Below are positions 1 through 12,500 of a stretch of DNA of 64,000 nucleotides, one piece after another. The stretch's first letter is position 1; each line of letters opens with the position of its first letter. The translations under genes and the position numbers were made by a program. The stretch spans positions 9,796,001 through 9,860,000 of the forward strand of contig NC_135008.1 of assembly GCF_051020985.1 (NCBI RefSeq), given 5' to 3'. This stretch comes from Nomia melanderi. Its lineage: Eukaryota > Arthropoda > Insecta > Hymenoptera > Halictidae. The notes under the pieces were generated by a model. That model ran no database searches. It was given only the letters and a program-made list of their open reading frames with translations, and was not told the origin of the DNA.

Positions 1-3000
1 TATTTACGCAATTCTCATTCGCATAAACGAATCCTTATGGAAAGGATACTTCGCGTAAATGGAGGGATGGGTTAAATTATTGCAATTTCACGCCAGAACA
101 TTGGCCACCGTTCGGCGATCTCGTCGTTTCAGTCACTATTACATGTTCTCGCCGCTAAATTGGACCCGCAAAGACTGTTCCGCGTTTTAGCGTTTATAAC
201 AGTCCACGACCATGCATTCTCATTCTTGTCACGTCCGACGTATGCATAACCGATCCGGCTAATGCCTCGCATCGCGCGGAGATATCCGTTGAACATGACA
301 CCTACCGCTAGATTGATAGGCACCCAATGGAGATTTATTCAAACGATACCGTTGACTTTCTTCTTAGCATAAATTTCATAAGTTTATCACACTTTCGAGA
401 GAAACTCTGATACGCGCGCTGAAATGATATTCAGCGCTGATAAGCGAAGTAGAACGGTGACGATGTGAAATGAAAAAGAAAGGTACACCTGCGAATCGTA
501 CCAGGGAATTAAATGTTTTGGTATCCTCCGATGATTCCAATTCAATTTTGTCTGGTAGTTGTCGAAATAAATTGCAGAGCATTCGAAGAAATTGGAGCGT
601 AACACATGTAGCTCAGTTTACAAATTGTCTAACGTTTGAATGTTTACAATGAAACTACATCATTTCGCTTGGAGTTTTTAGAATTATTGTTTGCAATGAT
701 TGTACTGGGCACGTAACTAATAATGTTTGAAGTTTAAAAATACGAGGTTTTTTTTGGAAATGAAATTTTCCGAAATCTGAGAACGATAGACTTTCGAATT
801 AATATATAATAGATCAGACTTGTTAATTCACCTTCTGCTTTCACGTGTGAAATTTGAAACTCTTGGAACCGATTGAGGCGGAAGCAATGAAATATAGAGG
901 AAAATGGTACTTCTGACAAATGTGTACGTTTGCTTTCATAAAACGTGTAAATCAATCGTTGACGAGAACTACCGGTTTTCACTATAACTGACGCGGGTGA
1001 ATTTGAAAAACGGATCCCCGTCGTGGGAAACGATTTCTACGAAAGCAGCTTATTACTTGGTCAAGCACAAAGCGAAGACCGTTCCGTTCCACCGTTTTCG
1101 TTTCACTGAGGTAATCAAGTAGTCGCGTTGAACAGGATCGAAACCAAGAGTCATTGCAAACCGTTAGTAGTAATTTCAGTGTAAAGCAACGTCTCGATGA
1201 ATGTCAGTATGATACGAGTCACATGTTTGTGCTGCTAAACATTTTGCATCTTGCGTACAGAAAATTAGATTACCCTCACCTGTGTATGGATTTAAAATCT
1301 TAACTCATGGTATATCGTGTAGAAAGGTGATACGATATTTCCTTTTGAATTCTATTTGCATTTTATGAAGACGATTTCTTGCGTTTAATGAAATATTGTA
1401 ACGATGTAGATCGCTACTGAAACAACGCTGGCCGTAAACATGTTAAACACTAAGAGGTGTTAAACGCAAGTTCGGATAAATTGAAAGTGTTTCAATGAAA
1501 TGGATACTTACATAAGGACAGTTGTGATGATGAGCGGAACTCCAGTTCATGACGGCCTAGTTGTCACATCGATGACACCGATGACACTGAAACCGGGTTA
1601 ACCAAGTATGTGCTTGGCCATTGCACTTTGCTCTAATAGAACCACGAGCAGAAACTCGAGAGTCAAAATGTGACGAACAATCAGCTGACGACGTATTTCT
1701 TCTGCAACATTCGTACATATTCAAAGCCTCTGTGCAAATAACAGTAACGATATTGTTATTATTGGAATTTTAATCGCTTGATAGATATACACCTGTCAGT
1801 AAATACACGTTCATAATATGTCTGTTTGTTAATAAACAAGTAGATAATTATATGTACATAGTAATTACTCATGTTAACACTTCAACTGCTGCGTAAACAC
1901 TCATCAAAACTCGTGTACAGTTTTCATAGTTAAGAAGAAAGTAAAAAGTCAAATCTCTTCGTTCGATTCATTCGATACCTTACAAAGACAATTAATGTTT
2001 AATTTTATATTAAAAAATGGTGTCACGCGAATGCAGGTGACGTGGTAGTCGAAATATTAAAGAAACATTTGCGAAGATCAACTATCTATTTGCCACACGT
2101 GGAATGCATTCCGTTTCAAGGCGAAATAGTTGAACTTCGTGAAAGGTCATATCCTTATCATTCAGTGTTAATACTGTTGCAATGTATTACCATAACATTA
2201 CAATACATTAGAACACGCTGTATAAAAAGGGAACTTACTGCAATACTCTTATACGGAACAATGCCCTATTATAATTCAACAGTTTTCTTCTGACAGCAGA
2301 CGCAACGTCGCGAAGAATGTGTTTCACCGCTGAACGGCGGCCCTCGTTGCCACGCTTTGCTTAATTATTCGCGGCAAGTGACAGAGACCGCGTCAGAAGC
2401 GGTTGTTAAAATTGTACATGTCAGCGACAAAGCTGGCACGCCGAGAAAAACGAGTTAAGTGCAACGTTTATATACCCGTTCGCAAGACAATTTGGAAGTG
2501 GAACCGTTTAGTCTCGCGGCTCGTTCCATGTTGCGCGTCGAATCGGTAAAAATTCAGAAGAGCCACCTCTTCTGGATGGAATGTTGCTCTCGACAGAGAG
2601 ATCTTTTGATCTAGAAGCACTATTTAAACGTGTTGTTCGGAATCTTTTTCACAGAGTTTCGTAAACATGCAACGTCGAAGAAAAGAAGGTCGATAATTTT
2701 ATAATTTAGAACTGTACAGCTTAAGACGACAATAAAATTTTCAGAACTATGTAGTTATCAAATATTAATATAATGGAAACACGAAAATTATAGGTACATG
2801 GTAAATATTAAAGAACAGTATATTTCATTTAAAACAATGAGACGAATAAAGAAACTAGGAGGAGAAATGGTTGAGTACTCAGGTATTATTAAAATACTAC
2901 TTATTTAATGATTTTCATGATAAGATTAATTCTATACGTTTCTAACTAGCCAATATTTCACAATAAATATTACCAGTAATATTTAATTTATAAATTTGGC

Positions 3001-5490
3001 ATCTAGTAATGATAACGTAACAACTTATCAAAATCGACATTTTTTAAAGCTAAATCTTACCTGTGTATACTGTTATATAGTTTTATATAGTTTTCTCGTA
3101 AAATGAAAATGTGGATACTACAAATATACATAGTTCAATCAGAATTTAAGAGATTATAACGAAAATATTTGTGAATTGTATTCTATACCCTTGAGCGTAT
3201 GCCAGGACCTTTAACTGCGTTTAGAAAATTCAAAAATCATAAATCCTGGAACCTTCAAACGCGTCTGCGTGTATGAACGCCTAAAAAATGACTCATCACC
3301 GCTTCGGACTATTCACGAAAGACAATGACAGCAACCACCCTTTGACGTATCTTACATAATACAGGTCTAGAGCTTAAACGAGTTTAATTGACTCTCGCAT
3401 TGTTTTTGAACCGGATGAGCTAATGAAAGGATTCTCGCGAAAGTTACATACGCCGCGTATCATGAGCAAGAAACGAAATTTGTTGAAGGCGTAATGACAA
3501 TTCTGATCATTTTTTTTGGATGGATTGTTTTTGGAAAGAACATTTCCAAATGCTTCGTCTATGCGATACACATTCTATTAATTATAATGTTGATTCACGA
3601 AATAAATTACACAAATTATAGCATTTTATTATCGTGCAAATGAGTGTAACAAGCTTCTTACTATATTTATTCCACTTTCGATTAATTTTCATAATTGTTG
3701 GCTAACTACTATATAATCCTCGTAAGTTGAGTGTGAAAAGTAAAATTATAATGTTACTGCTAATGAAGTTTAGCTTTCAAATAAGAGAAATCTACTAAAA
3801 TTTAATTTTACTGTTGTTTTTATTTCATGTAATACTCCTACATGAACTCTTGTAAGACTACTGTATAATAATAATTAGTATTCGTAAAAAATATAAATTG
3901 ATTCATACATTCTTTTACTTACTATCGGAGGAGTCAGAAATAAAATAAGAAAACCATATATTTATAAGTTATATAAAATATTAAATTGTGATGTAGGAGA
4001 AGCCATAAATAGTATAAAAATAGTATACTAATGAAGTTCAAATTCATCTTATAATTTAGTATTATGTTTGTATGATACTTGCTAAATGATCACACGCTAT
4101 GGTCTCAAATATAAATTACATAATGGCGAAAGTAAATGTTAATAAGAAGTTTCAAATACACAGAAACATTTAATACTAAGTCAAAAAAAAATAAAAAAGA
4201 ATACGCTTTTTATTTATTTATTTATATTTATTTTGACTCTGTTGGTAATATTGTAAATGACACGAGAATAGAACAGGAGACAAGTGACCTTCCGACCTAG
4301 TCACTAAAATATATTACTTACCTACACTGGATGCTCATTCTATCCTGCTTCTCCATTCTATACTTCCGCAAAACCTGATAAATGCGATTGAATTGAAATT
4401 TTGCATAAAGGTCCTTTTGAGATAGAAATAATTCTTACAAGATGGATTTTTGGCGATATGCAGGTTAAAATGTAAAATTTTGTGAAAGAGTGTCTTATCA
4501 TTTTAGTGTCATTCCCTGTAATTTCGGAACTTTTATGTTCTTTCTCAATTAATATATTATCTGTGACTCTATTTTGCATTGGAAACGTGTCTGCGAGAAG
4601 GATTTATGGCAATTCCGAAGTTAAGATACGAAATTTTATGAAAAAGCATTTCACCGTTGTAATGTTCCTCCCTACATTACCATTATAGTGTAAGCACAAC
4701 CTTGCCACAGATTCAAGATACGTACAGACTGTGCATACAATATATTTTTCTCTTTAATATTCTGAAATACCGACACTGTCAATAATACTCCGATGCACTA
4801 GCGGACTCTATCCACATCGAACGATCAATTACTGAATTGTACAAGACTGCAACATGAAAAATGAGTGCACAGACTTAAAATAGAGAGTTACTAGTTTGAT
4901 CATCGAGGGAATACTATAGGGAGAATAATAACTATTTTTATGAAGCAACATTATGAACAGTTTCGATTAATTTGAACTACATATATTTAATAACAAATAT
5001 ATTTAAAATATATTTTTATATTTAAAACCACTGATTGAATTTAAAATTTCTTTATGTTCAATAAGTCCCTAGGGTATGTTAGTAAACAGATGAGAGGTTA
5101 GGATTCACACTGTCAAAAATATTCATCGTTCACAACACGTGATCTTTTATATTTTCAATTGAATGATATAATATTAGGACTGATATCTGGTGCAAATAGC
5201 GTTTAAAAGAAAGGCGATTTAAGGTAATAACTTTATATCTTTTGAAGTTTGTAATTAAGTTCGCAACTTCTGAATTTAAAAATTTGTGTATTTTTAAGGT
5301 TATGATCTACTTCGAGTAACTTTAAATAATTTATATAATATTTATATGTAAAAGGTGATAAATGTATAGCAATATTTCATTTTATTTATTAATATAAATT
5401 TGCAATAAATAATGTGTGAAGTATAATTTTTAAGTAGAAATAAGTTTCTGTATCTTTACAATTAACGGAATTTTCAAAGATGTGGTAAAT
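1..5490. other. Intergenic region left of LLPH
   Basis: No credible gene was found in this stretch. The ORFs present are short, AT-rich and lack coding character. Positions about 2290-2560 form a small CpG-richer island that may be regulatory. From about 2700 to 5480 the sequence is very AT-rich and low in complexity. Positions 5-71 carry a copy of a dispersed repeat, listed separately. Confidence 0.6.
5..71 (+). repeat. Dispersed repeat R, copy 1
   Basis: The segment around CATAAACGAATCCTTATGG, running to GTAAATGGAGGG, is closely matched at 54254-54322. A short piece recurs at 8932-8950 (GCGTAAATGGAGGGATTGG). It is truncated by the window edge, so the element's ends and class are unknown. 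Confidence 0.55.
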
Positions 5491-5520
5491 TTACAGGATT
5501 TGTGAACACAGAACGATAGA

Positions 5521-6050
5521 ATGGCAAAATCAATTCGAAGCAAATGGAGAAGGAAGTGTAGAGCAATTAAAAGAGAACGTTATGCAGCAAAGGAATTGGA
5601 GAGATTGAAAAAAACATTAGGCATCACAGAAAATGGTTCAGTGGACAGTGAAATGAAAGAGATATCAGAAATAGCAACTGGTGAGACATGCTCTTTAACG
5701 ATTTATTTTTCATTTCATTTTATATTTTTTGTTAGACATTTTAGATTTATTGTGTATTTTATATTTTTATATTTTATTTTTGTTTTATAGTCGTTGACGC
5801 AAAGTTTATAAAAGATACTGCAAAAACAAAAGAAAATGAAGGAGGTAACTCAGAAAATATGGAAGTAGATAAGGAAGGTAAGGTATATAGTAAAAGGACA
5901 ATGCGTGACCAATATGGAAATTATCCGGTATGGATGAACAGAAGAAAAATTGCTAAATTCAAAAAAGGTAGAGCAAAGTCACAAAAAAGTGGTATGAAAT
6001 CAAAGAAAAGATTAACTAGAAGACAGAAGAAGGCAACAAAACAGAATTAA
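5521..6050 (+). CDS. LLPH: LLPH family nucleolar protein (two exons)
   Basis: The coding exons are 5521-5680 and 5791-6050, joined across a 110-nt AT-rich intron with GTGAGA donor and TTTTATAG acceptor. The product is 139 aa. The N-terminus MAKSIRSKWRRKCRAIKRER and the C-terminal half with GNYPVWMNRR followed by a run of Lys/Arg are the two conserved blocks of the LLPH (cLLP/LAPS18) family. Family members are small, very basic, nuclear to nucleolar proteins linked to ribosome biogenesis and, in vertebrates and Aplysia, to neuronal growth. The length is close to the human protein (about 129 aa). The start is the first ATG and begins the conserved block. A possible 5' UTR acceptor (TTTACAG) ends at 5496. 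The gene converges on the EGFL7-like gene, with only about 340 bp between the two stop codons. Family assignment is from recognisable conserved motifs; function is known from the family, not visible here. Confidence 0.92.
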
Positions 6051-6116
6051 CTTTTGTATCATATTAGTAATACTAATTGATGTCTTTTTATTCAACTCTA
6101 CATGTAATTGTATAAA

Positions 6117-6122
6117 AATAAA
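6117..6122 (+). terminator. Poly(A) signal of LLPH
   Basis: A consensus AATAAA lies 67 nt after the LLPH stop codon and is followed by T-rich sequence with GTTATTG. This is the expected 3' end of that transcript. Confidence 0.6.
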
Positions 6123-6195
6123 TGTTATTGTAAAAAATCAAATTTCTTATGTCACTCTAAAAATATGTGATTAAAAATTATCCAAATCTTGTTGT

Positions 6196-6201
6196 TTTAT
6201 T
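6196..6201 (-). terminator. Candidate poly(A) signal of the EGFL7-like gene
   Basis: TTTATT on the + strand reads AATAAA on the - strand, about 185 nt past the TAG stop at 6387-6389. If used, the 3' ends of the two convergent genes come within about 75-100 bp of each other. Other AT-rich variants lie nearby, so the choice is uncertain. Confidence 0.4.
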
Positions 6202-6386
6202 ACAAAGCTGGATACAAATAATTAGGGAAGTTATTTAAATCACAGTTGTGTAATAAATTTAATACAACGTTATAAAAGCTACAGAAATGGCAGTGACAGT
6301 GTTATTTTCATATAAATTTTCTTACATAAATATTAAATCTGTGGGCAATTCCCAATATTTTTGATATACATGTTCAGTACAAATTA

Positions 6387-6554
6387 CTAAAAATGTAATG
6401 CGCCACTATTTATTGGCATTGTGTTTCTACAACGTAATCTTAAACGATTTTCCAGTTCTATTACACGATTTGTCAAGTGTTGCATTTTTCTTGTTTCCAA
6501 TTCATATTCTCGTAATTTGCTCCTCATTTCATATATTTCCTGTTGCATCAGTTG
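6387..6554 (-). CDS. Egfl7: EGFL7-like gene, last coding exon (coiled coil and C-terminus)
   Basis: The acceptor is GGTTTCAG. The exon encodes 55 residues and a TAG stop. QLMQQEIYEMRSKLREYELE continues the coiled coil through VIELENRLRL, and the protein ends in GALHF. A single Cys (RCRNT) just after the coil could form an inter-chain disulfide, which is speculative. Confidence 0.87.
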   Translation of the reverse strand, partial: QLMQQEIYEMRSKLREYELETRKMQHLTNRVIELENRLRLRCRNTMPINSGALHF

Positions 6555-9500
6555 CTGAAACCAATTACATTTTTGAATGAATACAATTGAGTATTCATAT
6601 TAGTTGTTATTGGTAACGAATTAAACATATTAGATCCAAATATTATACTTAAATAATTTACATAGTACTTACCACATTTTCTACGGTTCTTTTCATCTCA
6701 TTAATATTCTCCATTACAGACGCAACTTTGGCACTCATTTCAGTGGTATCGGTATCTTTCTTTTTTCCTTTTGCGAACAACTAGAAAATGAAATAGATAT
6801 TTCATTAATATTTAATTCTTTGTTACAATAATAATCTAATTTAACAAAATGTTATGGTAACTTAGGAAGGTATAACACTAAATTTTGACAAGATTTAAAT
6901 CTATAATAATAACAAGATTTCAAATTCCTTTGTGAAACACGCTTTGTATACATTTCTAATGATAAACAATTCAAAAAAAATGTATGTATTTTCACTTTGA
7001 CAGTCAAATAAAACTGCAGAATGTCACTATCTACTCTACCTTTTCAAGTTTTGTGAGCCTTTTGAGAATTATCTCATAGTCCTGATCGAGGTCACCGTCA
7101 GCCACCTCGTTCTCCGTATCTGTAAACAGTAATATTTGATATAGTCGTGTGAAATTCTAAGAAAATATCAAGATAATAAATTACATCTATCTACTTACCG
7201 TGCGGTGAAGTCACCGGGCGCTTTGTCGTCGTTATTTGATGAAAATCATCCTCTAGGTCCCGGGCTTCAAACGCGATGTCATCAGTGTCTGGAAAAAAAT
7301 GTTCATACAAATATGGAAGCAAACACTTTTTTTTATTATTCATGAAATATTTCAATAGTCAAGGATACATTCACGATGAAAAATTGTAATTTTCATTTTT
7401 GTATGATGTGATAATTCCTCTGAGAATAGCTATAATCTTTTAATTCCGAATAAAATTAATTTTAAATGAAAGTTATATTCAAATCAACAAGCGATCAAAT
7501 TTCATAATTAAATTAAGTAAATGAATTTTTTTACTCTAGTTGAATTTTAAGTATCATTTTCACATAAAGTTACGACCCTTTATGTTCATAACTTTACATA
7601 AAGGATTGATTTGGTATCAGTTTTAAATTAACATTTTATACAAACTAATAATCAATTAAAATTTAACAATATACTAAGAGATGTACTAAGGAAAAATTAT
7701 AATTCCGTATAAAAAATCACAAAATTAAATTAAAGTTGAGTATGAATCTTGAAAACCATCAACATTTCAAAAATGTGTTCATAATATTATTAAATAATCA
7801 GCATTGCAATGAATTTCAAAATAAATTGAGAAGTCATATCACAATTAAAGTGTACAAACATTGAAATTTCGCACGTAAGTGTATTAGTAATCCAGCAGTA
7901 TATCCTTTCCTTAATTACTTTATAGAAACGAAACCTACGCAAATCGCGCTAGAGGTCAAGAACAACGTCAATAATCGCAGCGAAACGCTGTTTGTTTGTC
8001 CAATAAAAATATCGTGGGCGAATCAACTTTTGGTGAATCGAAAACAAAAATCACGATGTTGACATTGGCAACTGGAGGCCAGCCAAAAAGTTGTTCGTTA
8101 CCACTGTAATGTATGGGTATACGTGAGGCATCAAGGACTTGAACTAAAAAGTAGTGCCATGCATGTTGTTCTGATAACTTGAATCACTTTCCAGACAACT
8201 CGAAAAACAAATCGTTTCTTATCGAGCTGATCTGTTTTCAATTTCCACTCACCGTTCTTTCGGCAGGATTGGCCATCTTTCTGTAGTTGGAAACCGGGTC
8301 TGCAGTGGCACTCGTAGCTCCCAGGTAGGTTTCTGCAGAGTTGATCGCAAGGCTTCTCAGTCACGCACTCGTCGATATCTGAAACGTTGGTGGACAAGTT
8401 ATGTTAATTGATCGATAATTAATTGCATAAATATCGCAGCTGCGACTGATCCATCATGATATCTTTTAGTTCCCGAGGAAAAGGTGTTGCAGAAACAGGA
8501 ATCAGTTTGGTTTCCGTTAATCCAGTGAATTTCTTGTTGAAGAACTGACGATTTCAATGAATATATTATAAAAATTTAAATTAGTCGGCACCCGAGCGAG
8601 GAAAGAGTCTGGAGGATGATGATTATTGTTACTGTTACTGTTAACTGTTACTGTAACGTATTTCTACGTTTATTAAATTAGAGATCCAGATATAGAAAGG
8701 AATAAGAAAATTAAAGAACAACTTTCATGTGGTTAAAAAGATAATAGTTCCATTAGTACGTACAGATTGAAGAAAGAATTCATGCCACACGCGGAAACTT
8801 GATTTTTAAAGAAAATTATATCGTTGAATATATCATTTTCAAAGCAATAAAGTTTGAAAATCCGAATAAAGATAATTTGTCATAATTGATGTCATTAAAT
8901 GGTGTTATAATTTACCGTGTAAAAAAAAGTCTGCGTAAATGGAGGGATTGGTGTATATGCATGTGTGTATGTATGTAAATACATGTTGCTAAATTACAGA
9001 AAGTTAGCTCTCTAGGAAGTGTTGAAATTCTTCGGTTAAAAGTTTACATTTATCGAGTCTAAACCTACATACCAACATAAACCACTTGGAGCTCGTAATT
9101 AGAACGTCCGCGAAGCATAATAAAAACGCTCATAAATCTATCAAAAGCAGTCAGGCGGGACTCCACAATACGCCCTGTCGGCTCGCTATTCATTTAATGC
9201 TATCGAGCCATGTATCGGCCTGCATCGATTTAATTATGCCTAACGATCTTGCATAGTAGGACGTGCTCCTGGTCTAGATATATCGAACGCTAATGTTTTA
9301 GGATTTCAGAGACTACCATGTGTCAATTCGAGCATTAACTTCTACTTATGTCGAAATGCAGTACTTTCGCTAAGATATACCGTTGAACGACTGGTTAACA
9401 GGAACGTAATGTTACAAAATCAAATCGTATACAATGGTTTTATCCTACTGTATCTGTACCACTAATTAGGAACTGCTTGTATTATTATGAACTAATTATT

Positions 9501-12500
9501 TTGAATATTTCACACGTATAATAAATTTTCTATTATTTTCTAATGAAATGTTTCCCATGGTAACTGACACATTGAGCTATTTATTTTTGGAAATATTATG
9601 GTGCTTCATATTAGATGCCATTTCCCTATGGTTATAATAGTAAACAAGATAAACTGATAGTGTATCAATATGAATATTTCAAACATGTTTCTGAAGTTTA
9701 ACCCTTTGTTTTATAATAACGTGTCAGACTCGTGGCGAAAGTCTCAAATAGAATTTAACAAATATAAATATTTCTCAATTCTTGTGAATTAAATCTAAAT
9801 ATTACTCGTCTGTTATCAATTACTACATTTTGAAAGAAACATAGATAGAATATTCCTAGAGTGTCTTTTTCTTTTCAATAAATTATTAATGGAAAAATAA
9901 AGAGATTAACAAGAAAGGGATAAGGGAATTTTATTCCGATTTAAAAATCAGGATTTTTACCAAGTTTCAATCGATGGTTGAATGAAGTCAGGTTCGTTTC
10001 GATATCGCACGAAGTTAAAAGAAAACATCTTCAACCCTGTCAAAATGATTCGTACTGCTTCATGACAACGTTTTGACTTATAATCCTTTCAATCCGAAAA
10101 TTATTGGCTGAGAAACAGTGTCTTGGATTGCATCATTTTCTCTATTTCTATGAAATAATGATAACTCAACGGTAGATAATAGATAGGAAGCGTGTTAAGG
10201 GTTGCCTGTTACTGTACTTTAATGTTACTTTATATGGAAATATTCAATTAGCATTTGAGGCGAGGATTTAGAATCGATTTGCATTCATGCATGACATTAC
10301 CTGTCTGGCACTGGTTGCCAGTAAATCCTTTGGGACATGTGCATCTGCCGGGCGAAGTACATATTCCCCCATTTAAACAGGAAGCTGGGCAGATAGCTGA
10401 AAGGTAATTAAGTTCAGATATCATTTAACTATTTCATAACATTAACGTTATTAACAACCAACACAGAGTTTATATAATTTACGAAAAAAAGTTGTAAGAT
10501 TAATTGGGATTCTAATTATGATATTATTATTTCACATCTGTTTTTCTATTCTTTTATATTCTTATCATACGTTATAATGTTCTTCGTCATTTGTGAATAA
10601 CATTGAATATTATAAAGGGATGATTTCATGAATATTTATCGTTGGACAAAACTTACGTTTATTACACCCAAAACTCAACTGTGTTGCCTGTGTCCATCCT
10701 GGACAGCATATGATACCGGAGGCCGCGTCGGTTTGAATATGAAAATAATTATAGTACCTAGGAAACAATCATATTATGATTATTGTTATTAATACTGAAA
10801 TATTGTTATCTTTTTACATGGTATTGCAGTAAACAGTAAATTGAATTGCGTGGAAATAATTATAGCCGCATTTATTTAAAAAATTATTAAAAATCAACCT
10901 TTCAAAGCTTTCAATTAAAAAGGATAATACATGAACGAATATTTTACTTAAGAATCGCAGTCATAAATAAATTGCAAATACTTATGTAAATAAAAGTGAT
11001 TCAAGGTATTAAATCAGTAAAATTATAATTATCATAATGATAATGATAATTATAATTTATGCCTGTTTGATCATCACCTCAGTTACAAAGTGCTTAACAG
11101 TTTAATTTCGAAAATCACATTACCTAAGTTGCCGGCTTTGGCGATGATGAACGGAGGAACTAGGAACCGAACTGGTACAAACTCGTCTCCTGCAACATGA
11201 ATTTTATTTATATTACTGTTGTTATTAACAAATAGATAGAAATAGCTGCTTATAGTTGCAGATATTTGCAATTTATTTTGCAATTGTTTAACATTTATTT
11301 GCCATTCCATGAAAAGTACTTATACTTTACACAACAGCTGACAACGTAAAACAATGTTAATCGACAGAAAGACAAAATTATTTTAAGTTGACAAAAAACA
11401 TAATATAATAAACAACAGGAAATTGACTTTTACCGCTTCAAAATGAACGATTCAATATGATCCGAGGGAATCGCGTTACAACGAAGAAGTTCAAATAAAA
11501 CGATTGCTCGACAATGAAATGACAATTTGCTGACGTATACGATGGCCGTCATCGGTGTCGTCCTTTTTGCTTAACGGCGTAGGATCTCGCGAGGGAACAA
11601 AAAATCACGCAAACAGGAGAAAACGGACCGATCATCGTGCGCGGACGTGCAAAGATCGTACAGTAATTGGGCGTCGAGTAGCCGATCTTGCACGGCAGAA
11701 CCACTTCGTCATCGTTGGCCCGCGAGAAAATTGCATCTCGCCGTGTCTCTGTCATGTTCGTTGAAATGCGACACGACGTTTACTGTCGCAACAACGAACT
11801 CAACAACGCGGCTCGTATCACGAGATCGTTGACTTTCCTTGTAAGCGCGCCGTTTCGTTCGTGGCCGAGAGGTACCAGGAACGGAAAACGACCGGCAAAC
11901 AAAGAAGCCGAACCTGAACCAATTAACCCTTACGCATGCAACCTGGCACCCAGTTTTAAATTGTCTTCCACACATTCTGCTACGCGTTAACCTTTTAACC
12001 GTGCATTTTAACTGTAACATTTTAATCGAATTATTTTTATTTCATACCTATATTTCAAGTAGTAGTGAAGTAGATTAACGACGAATAATTTTAAATAGAT
12101 TCAATTAACAAGATGATTAGCGTATGTTAGTACTCCTTGAATTATTATCGTTAACAATTTAAAATATGCGGCGGAAATCAAATGTACTTTGAAGAGTTAT
12201 TAGGATTTCAAATGAACATTACAAATCATTTTCTCTTAGAAACATTGAAACTCTTAATACTCTTCTCATTTAGTGTTTGTTCTTTAATCTCTAAAAAAGT
12301 AATGGCAGATTCAGTGATAATAAGTATTGTAATTGTGTTTGATAGTACGATTTAACACGTTGAGTCACCGGTGACTCCCAACCAAGTTGGATTACTATAG
12401 TTCACTCAAGTAAACGATGATCATTTGTAAACATCTGTATATTATAAATAATGTTACCTAATGCGATGAGATTCGTGTAATAATAATAATGGAATTCAAT

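Larger units (their letters stand above)
6051..6386. other. Tail-to-tail 3' UTR interval
   Basis: The 336 bp between the stop codons of LLPH (+) and the EGFL7-like gene (-) hold only the two convergent poly(A) signals and AT-rich 3' UTR sequence. Confidence 0.7.

Noticed and set aside
8131..8397. A continuous 88-aa EGF protein
   Set aside because: The ORF reads through both splice sites of EGF exon 8378-8253. The parts outside are intron.
11709..12020. A - strand ORF with several Cys, considered as the missing EMI exon
   Set aside because: It lies upstream of the RRVC exon in transcript order, has no CSTYR-like block, and no splice-compatible frame was found.
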